This document shows positions 6,694 to 13,232 of a stretch of DNA of 37,067 bases, piece after piece. Position 1 is the stretch's first letter, and every line of letters begins with the position of its first letter. The stretch comes from an uncultured Thiodictyon sp. (lineage in GTDB: Bacteria > Pseudomonadota > Gammaproteobacteria > Chromatiales > Chromatiaceae), in the NCBI GenBank assembly GCA_903837595.1, contig CAILVI010000031.1:1-37067 (forward strand), given 5' to 3'. The translations under genes were made by a program, and so were the position numbers. The notes under the pieces were generated by a model. The model had not been told where the DNA came from. It saw nothing but the letters and a program-made list of their open reading frames with translations, and ran no database searches.

Positions 6694-7284
6694 ATGCCCG
6701 AACCCACCGCCACCACCGCCTTGGAGGCCCTGGCCAGCAAGGCGCGCACGCTCCAAAAGCGCCTGCGCCGTGGCCAGTTCCAGTTTGGCCCGGCGCATCT
6801 ACTGCTCGGCCAGCGTCTGGCCGATCACCAGTCCGCCTGTCGCCAGACGGGAAACCGTCCCAACGCCCTGTGGGACACCCTCGGCCTCACCTCTGCGGCC
6901 GCGTATCGCCTGATCCGCGTCACCGTCACAGTGCAGCGTCATCCGCCCCTACGCGACCTAGCCGAACGGCAGTACTCCCACGCCATCTGCCTGATCGAGA
7001 CCACCGACGACGAGCTGCTGTCCCAACTGGCCGGCGGCACCCACCCCGATCTGTCCATCGCCGACATCGCGCAGATGTCCGTGCGCGGCCTGCGCGCACG
7101 CCTGCAGAACCTGATGCGCGATTACGGCACCCCGGCGCCCCGCCGCGACCACCGCACCTGCACCGTCGGCCGACTGGCGGATCTGCTCGCCACCCTGCCG
7201 CGCGATCGGGCCATGACCTACTGCGAGTTCACGGCCCTGTTCGATCACTTAGTCCCCAACCCCGCCGCCGACAACGCGGCATAG
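6694..7284 (+). CDS. DUF3102-like early protein, copy 1
   Basis: A 196-residue protein. Residues about 58-145 (ALWDTLGLTSAAAYRLIRV to RLQNL) are roughly 60% identical by hand count to the core of the gene at 13229-14341. The central fold resembles the HTH region of DUF3102/ParB-like phage proteins, where a growth-arm helix is followed by an xxAAAYRLIRVA-type recognition helix. The C-terminal 45 residues differ from the second copy and contain a short helical segment. The start is ATG at 6694 after CCCGGAGCATCCACC. A DNA-binding role is likely, but the process is unknown. Confidence 0.65.
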   Translation: MPEPTATTALEALASKARTLQKRLRRGQFQFGPAHLLLGQRLADHQSACRQTGNRPNALWDTLGLTSAAAYRLIRVTVTVQRHPPLRDLAERQYSHAICLIETTDDELLSQLAGGTHPDLSIADIAQMSVRGLRARLQNLMRDYGTPAPRRDHRTCTVGRLADLLATLPRDRAMTYCEFTALFDHLVPNPAADNAA

Positions 7285-7304
7285 CCACCACCCCGGAGCA
7301 ATCC

Positions 7305-8093
7305 ATGTCCAGCCCTCTACCCTCCACCGTCACCCTGCCCGCCGACGCCGTCGCGATGTACGACGGCCACGCAGTCACGACGAGCCTGAAGATCGCCGAT
7401 ATCTTCGGTCGGAACCACAAGGACGTGCTACGCGCTATCCGCGATCTGAGCGCCAATGCCCCCCAGGCATTTCATGAGCGCAATTTTGCGCCGATGTCCC
7501 GCGAGGTCACGGTCGGCAACGGTGCGACCCGTCCTGAGCGGTATTACAACATCACCCGCGACGGCTTCGTCCTTCTGGTCATGGGCTTCACCGGCCGCCA
7601 GGCGACCGCCTTCAAGATCGCCTACATCGACCGCTTCAACGCCATGGAACAGGCCCTGCACCAGCCCACCCCCTACACCCCCGACCAGTCCACCCTCGAC
7701 CGCCTGGCCGCCTTCGAGGTCAACACCCAAGCCAACCTCACCGCCGCGCAACGCCTACTCACCACCGCCAAGCGCACCCCGCGCAACGCCGCGCGTGAGC
7801 GCGAGCAGGGTCAACTCATCGACCGGCTCCAAGGGGAAAACCTGCGCCTCTTCGCGCGCCTGTGCGCCGCCCATCGCCTGATCCTGCGCGACCCGCTGCT
7901 GTCCGACGTGGCGGAGTGGCACCCCCAGGGCCTGTCCGCCGAGAAGCTCGCCAAGCTCCACGACACCACCGCCGACCTCATCACCGACCTGGCCACCCAA
8001 TGGCAGTCCGCCGGCCTGGTCCTCGACGAGTACACCCGCGCCCGCCTCGGCCTGGCCCGCAACGCGCTGGTGTTCTTGGGGGTGCAGTCATGA
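7305..8093 (+). CDS. Rha family regulatory protein
   Basis: A 262-residue protein. Residues about 20-110 carry the Rha signature: TSLKIADIFGRNHKDVLRAI, then F..SxxxxxxGRPERYYNITRDGFVLLVMGFTG and AFKIAYIDRFNAME. Rha proteins (named from phi-80 and P22-like phages) are early phage regulators that can interfere with growth of some hosts. The second half lacks the usual KilA-C or Ant domain and instead has a long helix and a winged-helix-like end (GLSAEKLAKLHDTTADLI). The start is ATG at 7305 after a GGAG, and the stop overlaps the next gene (ATGA). The domain call is firm; its exact function here is not known. Confidence 0.85.
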   Translation: MSSPLPSTVTLPADAVAMYDGHAVTTSLKIADIFGRNHKDVLRAIRDLSANAPQAFHERNFAPMSREVTVGNGATRPERYYNITRDGFVLLVMGFTGRQATAFKIAYIDRFNAMEQALHQPTPYTPDQSTLDRLAAFEVNTQANLTAAQRLLTTAKRTPRNAAREREQGQLIDRLQGENLRLFARLCAAHRLILRDPLLSDVAEWHPQGLSAEKLAKLHDTTADLITDLATQWQSAGLVLDEYTRARLGLARNALVFLGVQS

Positions 8094-8323
8094 GCCCCAC
8101 CGCCCTGATCCCCGGCGTCTACTGCGCCACCGTCGGCGAGCTGCACGCCCTGCTCGCCACCCTGCCGCCGGAGATGCCCATCAAGGGCCTCCTCGACGAG
8201 GCCATTTCCGTGGTCTATCGCCCGGAGGTCAACACCTGGCGCCCGGGCCAGTCCTACCTGCAACTCGAAGGCTACAACGCCGATTACGGCAATCTGCCCC
8301 ACTGCTCGGAGGTCCTGTCATGA
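8090..8323 (+). CDS. small phage protein, unknown function
   Basis: A 77-residue acidic protein. The N-terminal half, TVGELHALLATLPPEMPIKG, matches a style seen in many small phage proteins (VGEL..L..LPPDxPV), which is recognisable but has no known function. The start at 8090 overlaps the rha stop as ATGA, and its own stop overlaps the next start as ATGA, so it is translationally coupled on both sides. No membrane segment or metal site is visible beyond two isolated Cys residues. Confidence 0.6.
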   Translation: MSPTALIPGVYCATVGELHALLATLPPEMPIKGLLDEAISVVYRPEVNTWRPGQSYLQLEGYNADYGNLPHCSEVLS

Positions 8324-8637
8324 ACTCACGTCAATCGCTCGCCCACCCCGTCGCGCCCGAACAACTGATCCGCTCGACCATGGCGCCGCAGCCCATGGAT
8401 GCCGATGAACGCGCCGCGCGCCGTGAAGCCAATCGCGCGCGCGGCGTGGAGCTCGCGGCCATGCGCCGGGAACGCGATCTGGACCAGGAGCGGCGCGTCA
8501 TGGCGCTGGAGCGTCAGCAGCAGTTCCGCCGCCCCGCGGGTCCGCCGCCCCACCCGGGGGAGTCGTGGAAGGCCCGCACGCGTCAGCGCCGCTTCCGCCG
8601 CCAGGTCGGCCCGGCCTGTGCTCGCGCAGGAGCCTAG
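8320..8637 (+). CDS. Arg-rich helical phage protein, unknown function
   Basis: A 105-residue, strongly basic protein. The middle (MDADERAARREANRARGVELAAMRRERDLDQERRVMALER region) is one long charged helix, followed by a Pro-rich turn and an Arg-rich tail (RTRQRRFRRQ). Such composition suggests nucleic-acid contact or assembly on an acidic partner, but no family is recognised. It is coupled to the preceding gene by a 4-base overlap. The gap to the next gene is 40 bp and contains a fresh ribosome-binding leader. Confidence 0.55.
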   Translation: MNSRQSLAHPVAPEQLIRSTMAPQPMDADERAARREANRARGVELAAMRRERDLDQERRVMALERQQQFRRPAGPPPHPGESWKARTRQRRFRRQVGPACARAGA

Positions 8638-8677
8638 CAGACCCATGCCACCACCCACACCACCCGGAGCACCCACC

Positions 8678-8977
8678 ATGCCCATCACCCTGCCCACCGC
8701 TGCCCTCACGCTGCACGGCCCCCATGCGGAGGCCGCCTGTCAGGCCATGGCCGCCTGCATCGCGCTGTGCCGCGCCGGCTGCCGCCTGCGCAGCGCCCAT
8801 TGCCACGATGATGTCCCCGTCATCACGGTCGACCGCCGGCCGCCCATCCGGCACCTGCGCCCGCAGCTCCTGAGCCGCGATGCCCACTGGTCCGACTTCA
8901 ACGCGCCGATCATGGGCGTGATGGTCGCCTGGTCCGAGCCGCGTCGCCGCTCCGAGCTGCGGGGGAGGGCAGCATGA
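8678..8977 (+). CDS. Cys-rich small phage protein, unknown function
   Basis: A 99-residue protein. Residues about 18-42 contain five Cys and one His with irregular spacing (ACQAMAACIALCRAGCRLRS, then HCHDD), followed by a basic region and a hydrophobic patch near the end (APIMGVMVAW). Metal binding or disulphides are possible, but no standard motif is met. The start is ATG at 8678 after the recurring leader CCCGGAGCACCCACC; the frame also runs open upstream, but that part overlaps the previous gene. The stop overlaps the next start as ATGA. Confidence 0.55.
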   Translation: MPITLPTAALTLHGPHAEAACQAMAACIALCRAGCRLRSAHCHDDVPVITVDRRPPIRHLRPQLLSRDAHWSDFNAPIMGVMVAWSEPRRRSELRGRAA

Positions 8978-9456
8978 GCACGCGCGCCCCTGTCCGACGC
9001 TGGACGCCCGCGGAAGACGCGATTCTCACCGCCCTCTCGGTGGACGGCGGCCCGGTGGACGCCGCCGCCGCCCTGGCTGCCCTCACGGCCGCCGGCCATG
9101 AGCGCTCCGCCGGTGGTGTCACCTACCGCCTGCAGATGCTCGGCCTGTTCAGGGCCACCAAGCAGCCCTGGTGCGCGACCGAGTCGGCCATCATCGCCGC
9201 CGCGCTGGCGCAGCCCCCCACGCTCGGACTGCCCCAACTGGCCTTGGCCCTGGCCCGCCGCGGTTACCACCGCCCGCTCTCCACCATCGCGGACCATGTA
9301 CGGGACCGCGGGACCGCGGCGGCCCCGTCGAGCCACCGCGTCCATCGCCCCGCCCCGCCACCCGCCCATCCGCTGGCCGCGAACGATGCCCAGCTGATCC
9401 CGTACGTCATCGGCCGCGTCTTTCCGGACTGGGCGAAGCAGGGAGCCGGCGCATGA
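8974..9456 (+). CDS. SANT/Myb-like helix-turn-helix phage protein
   Basis: A 160-residue protein. It starts RRWTPAEDAILTALSVDGG and continues to RSAGGVTYRLQMLGL. A Trp-led first helix followed by a second and a recognition-like helix is the layout of SANT/Myb-like or GcrA-like DNA-binding modules used by phage regulators. A second, similar helical stretch (ATESAIIAAALAQPPTLGLPQLALALARRGYHR) may be a repeat of the same fold. Pro/Ala-rich linkers lead to the C-terminus. A DNA-binding transcription factor is likely; the target is unknown. It is coupled by ATGA overlaps to both neighbours. Confidence 0.6.
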   Translation: MSTRAPVRRWTPAEDAILTALSVDGGPVDAAAALAALTAAGHERSAGGVTYRLQMLGLFRATKQPWCATESAIIAAALAQPPTLGLPQLALALARRGYHRPLSTIADHVRDRGTAAAPSSHRVHRPAPPPAHPLAANDAQLIPYVIGRVFPDWAKQGAGA

Positions 9457-9599
9457 ACATACCCGTCCTGCCCCTGTGCGCCATTGCTGTGGCACTGCTG
9501 GCCCTGCTCATCGCCCTGGTCCGGCATCGCCGCGTCCACCACTGGAGCCCGGCGGTGACCGAGCGCGATGAGCATCTGGACCTCTGGGGGATCGGCTGA
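9453..9599 (+). CDS. single-pass membrane microprotein
   Basis: A 48-residue protein. It begins MNIPVLPLCAIAVALLALLIALV, a clear membrane segment at about residues 4-23, then has a basic stretch RHRRVHH and an acidic end. The positive-inside rule puts the C-terminus in the cytoplasm. It overlaps its neighbours (ATGA before, TGATG after), so it is expressed with the early operon. It could be a holin-like, exclusion or host-takeover peptide; nothing visible decides this. Confidence 0.6.
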   Translation: MNIPVLPLCAIAVALLALLIALVRHRRVHHWSPAVTERDEHLDLWGIG

Positions 9600-10219
9600 T
9601 GGCGCCCATCCTTGGCACCTGCCCGCGCTGCCGCGGCACCGACACCATCGCCGCCTATCTGGCGGACCCCGAGACCCGCGCCTGTTGGTCCGCCCTGGAG
9701 CAGCGCCTGGGCGCCCACCCGGCCGTCCTGTCCCGCGTCCTGCCCTACCTGGACCTACACGCCCCGGACGCCAACGCCATGCACCTGCCCAAGCTGCGCC
9801 GGCTGATCGGCGAGCTGGCAGACCTGGTGTTGAGCGACCCCCAGACCCCGGCCGAGGTCTGGGCGCTGGCCATGGACGCCGCCATGGACGCCCGCCAAGC
9901 CGGGACGCTCCGCACCCCGCTGCCCGACGGCTTCGGCTGGCTGAAGTCCGTCGCCATCGCCAAGGCCAAGGACCCCGCCGCCTGTGCCGCCGCCCGCCAA
10001 CTGGCGCGCGCGGCCCCCGTAGGAGCGGCCCCCGGCCGCGACGCCACCGCCGACGCCGCCCTGCGGGAGCTGGAGGACGACGTGCGGCACTGGTTCAATC
10101 TCGTGCACTTAGGCCTTGGCGGCCCCGGTGCAGCGACGGTTCTGGCCGACCTGCAAGCCAAGTACGAGGCCGCCACCGGTGGCCGCTGGATCGATCCCGC
10201 CGCGGAGCCCGCCCCATGA
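9599..10219 (+). CDS. early phage protein of unknown function, with in-frame REP
   Basis: A 206-residue protein starting MAPILGTCPRCRG. The single CxxC near the N-terminus could be half of a zinc site, but no matching second pair is visible. The rest is helical. At residues about 140-149 the peptide VGAAPGRDA is encoded by a REP palindrome (10019-10046) read in frame, and a second helical part follows (LRELEDDVRHWFNLVHLGL). The insertion may be tolerated in a loop. The start is set by the TGATG overlap with the previous gene. No family recognised. Confidence 0.6.
   Translation: MAPILGTCPRCRGTDTIAAYLADPETRACWSALEQRLGAHPAVLSRVLPYLDLHAPDANAMHLPKLRRLIGELADLVLSDPQTPAEVWALAMDAAMDARQAGTLRTPLPDGFGWLKSVAIAKAKDPAACAAARQLARAAPVGAAPGRDATADAALRELEDDVRHWFNLVHLGLGGPGAATVLADLQAKYEAATGGRWIDPAAEPAP
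10019..10046 (+). repeat. REP-type palindrome, copy 2, inside a coding sequence
   Basis: GTAGGAGCGGCCCCCGGCCG followed by CGACGCCA has a perfect GCGGCC/GGCCGC stem. It lies inside the gene at 9599-10219 and is read in frame as VGAAPGRDA. REPs are normally extragenic. Confidence 0.85.
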
Positions 10220-10488
10220 CCATCGACGACCTGATCCGCATCGCCGGCATGGGCCTGGCCTGCGAGGGCATGGACGCGGGTACCACCCTGATCGTGCCCC
10301 CGGGCCATGAAGCCGTGCCCGGCTTCCCGGCCGGCCGCCTGCTGGTCGCCACCAAAGACGGCACCCGCTACCGCTACCCCGCCGCGCACCTCGTCATCTG
10401 GTGTCACGCCCAGCACGCCCGTCCCGACGCCCAGGCCATCACCACCCGCCCAATCACAGCAGCCACACAGGAGCCCGCCCATGTCTAG
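10216..10488 (+). CDS. small phage protein, unknown function
   Basis: A 90-residue protein, start ATG at 10216 overlapping the previous stop (ATGA). The middle has alternating hydrophobic stretches (TTLIVPPGHEAVPGFPAGRLLVATKDGTRYRYPAAHLVIWC), suggesting a small beta-rich fold. The C-terminal 25 residues are Thr/Ala-rich and probably disordered. No family is recognised. The stop lies 8 bases inside the next gene. Confidence 0.55.
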   Translation: MTIDDLIRIAGMGLACEGMDAGTTLIVPPGHEAVPGFPAGRLLVATKDGTRYRYPAAHLVIWCHAQHARPDAQAITTRPITAATQEPAHV

Positions 10489-10672
10489 CCCCTCCCGCCG
10501 CAGCCTCGCGCAAGAGCTGGCCAGCGGCTACAGCGCCCTGCGCCAACTGGCCCGCGCCGCCCGCGCCCGCCCGGACCTGGCCGACCTGGTCGCCTTCGCC
10601 CGCACCGAGGGCATGGCCGCCGTCGCCAACACCCGCCGCGCCCTCATCCTCCCGGAGGTCCCCTATGTTTGA
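10481..10672 (+). CDS. small helical phage protein, unknown function
   Basis: A 63-residue basic, helical protein (SLAQELASGYSALRQLARAARARPDLADLVAFARTEG spans about residues 8-44). It overlaps the previous gene by 8 bases and the gam-like gene by 8 bases, so translation of Gam is probably coupled to it. It is unrecognised. The length and lack of a hydrophobic segment argue for a soluble accessory peptide. Confidence 0.5.
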   Translation: MSSPSRRSLAQELASGYSALRQLARAARARPDLADLVAFARTEGMAAVANTRRALILPEVPYV

Positions 10673-11210
10673 GCCCGCCGTCACCGGCCCCGTCACCCTG
10701 CCGCGCATCGAGCGCGAGGTCTTTGCCCTGCGCCAGCGCCTGGACGCCGCCGCCCAGACCCTGAGCGATTACGAGTCCCAGGTAGCCCCCATCCGCGACG
10801 CCTTCGCGCCGCAGATCCGGCGGCACGCCGCGGAGATCGCGGCGGTCAAGGTGGACCTGATCAAGCTCATCGCCGCCGGCCGCGGCCTGTTCGCGAAACC
10901 GAAGAGCCGCACCATCCACGGGGTCAAGGTCGGCCTGCGCAAGGAGCCCGACCGCTATGCCTGGCCCGCTGATGATGCCCTGGTCGCAACGATCAAGCAG
11001 CTCTGCACGCCTGAGGAACAGAAGGCCTACCTCGTCACCACCACCGTCGGCCGCAAGGACGCCATCCCCGCCGACGCACGCAAGCGCCTGGGCATCGGCT
11101 GCACCCCCGGCACCGACGCCGTGCTGGTAGACGAGCTGGCCACCGGCACCGGCGCCGCCCTGCTGGCGCTGCTTGCCCAACTGCCGGTGCCGGCAGAGGA
11201 GGCCGCGTGA
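10665..11210 (+). CDS. gam: Gam-like DNA-end-binding protein (host nuclease inhibitor)
   Basis: A 181-residue protein. A long N-terminal coiled coil (about residues 13-75) is followed by SRTIHGVKVGLRKEPDRYAWP and a Lys/Thr-rich second half. The helix plus RTIxGVKVGxRK beta segment is the layout of the Mu Gam family (a Ku-like dimer that coats DNA ends), though only the central part is conserved by eye. Mu Gam protects linear phage DNA from RecBCD-type exonucleases during infection. The start is ATG at 10665 with GGAGG about 12 bases upstream. Its position before HU and RdgC genes groups DNA-end protection and recombination control together. Confidence 0.78.
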   Translation: MFEPAVTGPVTLPRIEREVFALRQRLDAAAQTLSDYESQVAPIRDAFAPQIRRHAAEIAAVKVDLIKLIAAGRGLFAKPKSRTIHGVKVGLRKEPDRYAWPADDALVATIKQLCTPEEQKAYLVTTTVGRKDAIPADARKRLGIGCTPGTDAVLVDELATGTGAALLALLAQLPVPAEEAA

Positions 11211-11437
11211 TGAACAGCACCACCCACCCCGGCGACCGAGACGCCACCCCCGAGCAGCTGCGCACCCGCGCCGCCGTCCACCGGGATTGGTCCGCCGAGC
11301 TGCGCCGCAACGCCGCCTATGCCGACAGCGCCCAGGCCCGCGGATTCGACGAGCTTGCCGCCCGCGAGCACGACGCCAAGGCCCAGGAACTGGAGGCGCG
11401 CGCCGCCGCCCTGGAGACCCCCAATGCCCACAGCTAA
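11210..11437 (+). CDS. small coiled-coil phage protein, unknown function
   Basis: A 75-residue, highly charged, helical protein (EQLRTRAAVHRDWSAELRRN, later LAAREHDAKAQELEARAAAL). The pattern DWSAELRRNAAYADSAQARGFDELAAREHDAKA suggests two antiparallel helices with regular Ala spacing. It starts with ATG at 11210 in a TGATG overlap with gam, and its end overlaps the HU-like gene by 14 bases. Not recognised; possibly a partner of its neighbours. Confidence 0.5.
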   Translation: MNSTTHPGDRDATPEQLRTRAAVHRDWSAELRRNAAYADSAQARGFDELAAREHDAKAQELEARAAALETPNAHS

Positions 11438-11840
11438 ACCCGCCACCCTGCTCGGCCATACCGAGATCGTCGCCCACCTGGCCCAGTCCTTCGAACTGCC
11501 CCGCAGCGCGGTGCGCGATGTGCTCGACGGCCTGACGGAGACCCTGTCCTACACCCTCGCGCACGGCGGCCGGGCACGCATCGCCGGCCTTGGCATCTTC
11601 GAGGCGCCGGTGCGCCCCGCCCGCCAGGGCCGCGGCCTGGACGGCCAGCCCTACACCGTCCCCGCCCGCCGCCGCGTCACCCTGCGCCCCGACCGCTCCC
11701 TGTCCCGCGCCGTCGCCGAACCCGCCGTAGGAGCGGCCCCCAGCCGCGACGAGGCTACCCCGATGCACGAGGCCCGCGCGCTGACGCCGGGCCAAATCGA
11801 AGCGTTAGCCGACTATCGCGGGCAGGAGATCCCCTCATGA
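11424..11840 (+). CDS. HU-family DNA-bending protein with C-terminal extension
   Basis: A 138-residue protein. Residues about 5-95 are the HU/IHF fold: HTEIVAHLAQSFELPRSAV, then a GRARIAGLGIFE strand and the DNA-arm region RPARQGRGLDGQPYTVPARR, ending RVTLRPDRSLSRAV. Mu transposition needs host HU and IHF to bend the ends and enhancer, so a phage-borne copy could serve the transpososome. Beyond the fold a 40-residue tail begins with VGAAPSRDE, encoded by a REP palindrome in frame. The start is ATG at 11424, inside the previous gene. Confidence 0.8.
   Translation: MPTAKPATLLGHTEIVAHLAQSFELPRSAVRDVLDGLTETLSYTLAHGGRARIAGLGIFEAPVRPARQGRGLDGQPYTVPARRRVTLRPDRSLSRAVAEPAVGAAPSRDEATPMHEARALTPGQIEALADYRGQEIPS
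11727..11750 (+). repeat. REP-type palindrome, copy 3, inside a coding sequence
   Basis: GTAGGAGCGGCCCCCAGCCG followed by CGAC is near-identical to the copy at 10019. It is read in the same frame as there, giving VGAAPSRD within the tail of the HU-like protein. Confidence 0.85.
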
Positions 11841-12688
11841 TCCGCCACGCCATCATCTACCAGTTCACCGGCCCCACCCCGGCCCTGGCCGCCCTGGAGC
11901 AAGCCGCCGCCGCGCACCCAGCCCGTGCGCCTGGCCCCCCGGAGCCGAGCACCATCGGCTTTGGCCCGCTGCCATCCGGCGACCAGCTGCGCCACGTTGC
12001 CGGCCTCATCGCCCTGTCCGTGCGTCAGGAGCGCCGGCTGGTCCCGTCCTACGCCATCGCCTCCCGGCTCACCGCCGCGAGCCGGGAGGTCGAAGTGGCC
12101 ACCGGCCAGCCCCTGAAGGGTCTCGCCCTGCGCGCCGCGCGCCAAGAGATCTACACCGCCCTGCTCGCCCAGGCCCTCACCACCGCCACCTCCTGCCTGC
12201 TGGTCATCGACCCCACCGCCGGCTGGCTACTGGTCGCCACCCCCAGCCGCCAGCGCGCGGAGGCCGCGGTCAGCCTGCTCCGTCATGCCCTGGATAGCCT
12301 GCCGGTGCGCCCCTGGGTCAAGGACCCCGCCGTCCTGGCGCAGACCATGGCGGCCTGGATCGCCGGCCAGGCCCGGCCGGCCGAGCTCTCCCTGGACGAC
12401 GACGTGCAGTGGAGCGACGCCTCCGGCCAGGTACGCGCCCGCGGCGAGATCGACCTGGCGGAGTTGTGCGCCACCCAGCACGGGCGCCTGCCGGCGCACC
12501 TGCGGGTGACGTGGAATGAGGTCGTGACCTTCACCCTGTACGCCGATGGCCGTCTGGGTCGGCTGGACTTCGCCCCGGGCCTGGACTCGGAGGCCCCCGC
12601 GTTCGATGCCGACCTGACACTGGAGGGCGGGTCGCTGCGGGACGTCCTGGATGGGCTGTCCGCCCATGTCCCCGGAGATGCCCCATGA
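11837..12688 (+). CDS. rdgC: recombination-associated protein RdgC-like
   Basis: A 283-residue protein matching the RdgC layout. An N-terminal strand and helix (IIYQFTGPTPALAALEQ) is followed by a STIGFGPLPSG segment, RQERRLVPSYAIASRLTAAS, a helix leading to LLVIDPTAGWLLVATPSRQRAEAAVSLLRHALDSLPVRP, and a C-terminal part with VTWNEVVTFTLYADGRLGRLDF. RdgC forms a ring around DNA and limits RecA access. The bacterial protein is about 300 residues, so this one is near full length. It overlaps the HU-like gene and the next gene by ATGA junctions. In an early phage operon it may guard replicating DNA from host recombination. Confidence 0.9.
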   Translation: MIRHAIIYQFTGPTPALAALEQAAAAHPARAPGPPEPSTIGFGPLPSGDQLRHVAGLIALSVRQERRLVPSYAIASRLTAASREVEVATGQPLKGLALRAARQEIYTALLAQALTTATSCLLVIDPTAGWLLVATPSRQRAEAAVSLLRHALDSLPVRPWVKDPAVLAQTMAAWIAGQARPAELSLDDDVQWSDASGQVRARGEIDLAELCATQHGRLPAHLRVTWNEVVTFTLYADGRLGRLDFAPGLDSEAPAFDADLTLEGGSLRDVLDGLSAHVPGDAP

Positions 12689-12918
12689 GCGACCAACCGA
12701 CAAGCTGCGACTGCATCGACCAGGTGGATGTAGACCTCGCCAAGAGGGGCGTCCGGCTGATTACCACGACACCGATGAAGGGCCTTGCGTTACTCGAACA
12801 GCGCGTAACCCTCGCCGTCGAGCGGACGGATAGCAGGAGCAGACGCCCCCTGCCGTCCGTTCACGGGACCTTTTGCCCAATCTGCGGCAGGAAGTACGAC
12901 AACGAGGTCCCGCAGTAA
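12685..12918 (+). CDS. small zinc-finger-like phage protein
   Basis: A 77-residue protein with CDC near residue 8-10 and FCPICGRKYD near residue 63-72. One good CPxCG knuckle at the C-terminus and a Cys pair at the N-terminus could together form a zinc site joining the ends, as in small DUF-type phage proteins ending in CPxCGxKY. The start overlaps the rdgC stop (ATGA), and its TAA overlaps the next ATG (TAATG). Function not known. Confidence 0.6.
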   Translation: MSDQPTSCDCIDQVDVDLAKRGVRLITTTPMKGLALLEQRVTLAVERTDSRSRRPLPSVHGTFCPICGRKYDNEVPQ

Positions 12919-13232
12919 TGGCCACCCCAGACGCACCAGCTGCCGAAGCCCCCGCCCGCGACTACACCAGCGAGCCCCAGCAGGTCGTGCTGACCCTCAT
13001 CAGCGCCCTGCTGGACACCTGGCCGGACCCGCAGACCCCGACCACGCTCGCCGCGCGCACCGGCTACAGCCGCGACCAGTGCTACCGCGGTCTGCGCAAT
13101 CTGGCCCTGGCCCGCCACGCCGAAGAGGTCGCCGCCGGCTGGACCATCGGCCCCGTCCTCACCACCGCCGCCGAGCGCATCCGCCAGCGCACCGCGGCGC
13201 TCCTTGCCACCTACCTCGGGAGAACCTCATGA
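12918..13232 (+). CDS. winged-helix-like phage regulator
   Basis: A 104-residue protein. After an Ala/Pro-rich start, residues about 17-75 read as a winged helix: VVLTLISALLDTWPDPQTPTTLAARTGYSRDQCYRGLRNLALARHAEEV, followed by a wing (GWTIGPVL) and a final helix. The TPTTLAxxTGYSRDQxYRxLxNL segment is typical of IclR/MarR-like helix-turn-helix modules. It probably binds DNA and may be the regulator of a later stage. The start is ATG at 12918 in a TAATG overlap. Confidence 0.6.
   Translation: MATPDAPAAEAPARDYTSEPQQVVLTLISALLDTWPDPQTPTTLAARTGYSRDQCYRGLRNLALARHAEEVAAGWTIGPVLTTAAERIRQRTAALLATYLGRTS

Noticed and set aside
10644-11795. Long minus-strand open frame across the gam/HU region (383 residues)
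   Set aside because: It is a shadow of GC-rich codons on the opposite strand. The product is Gly/Ala/Arg low complexity and lies fully antisense to well-supported overlapping genes.
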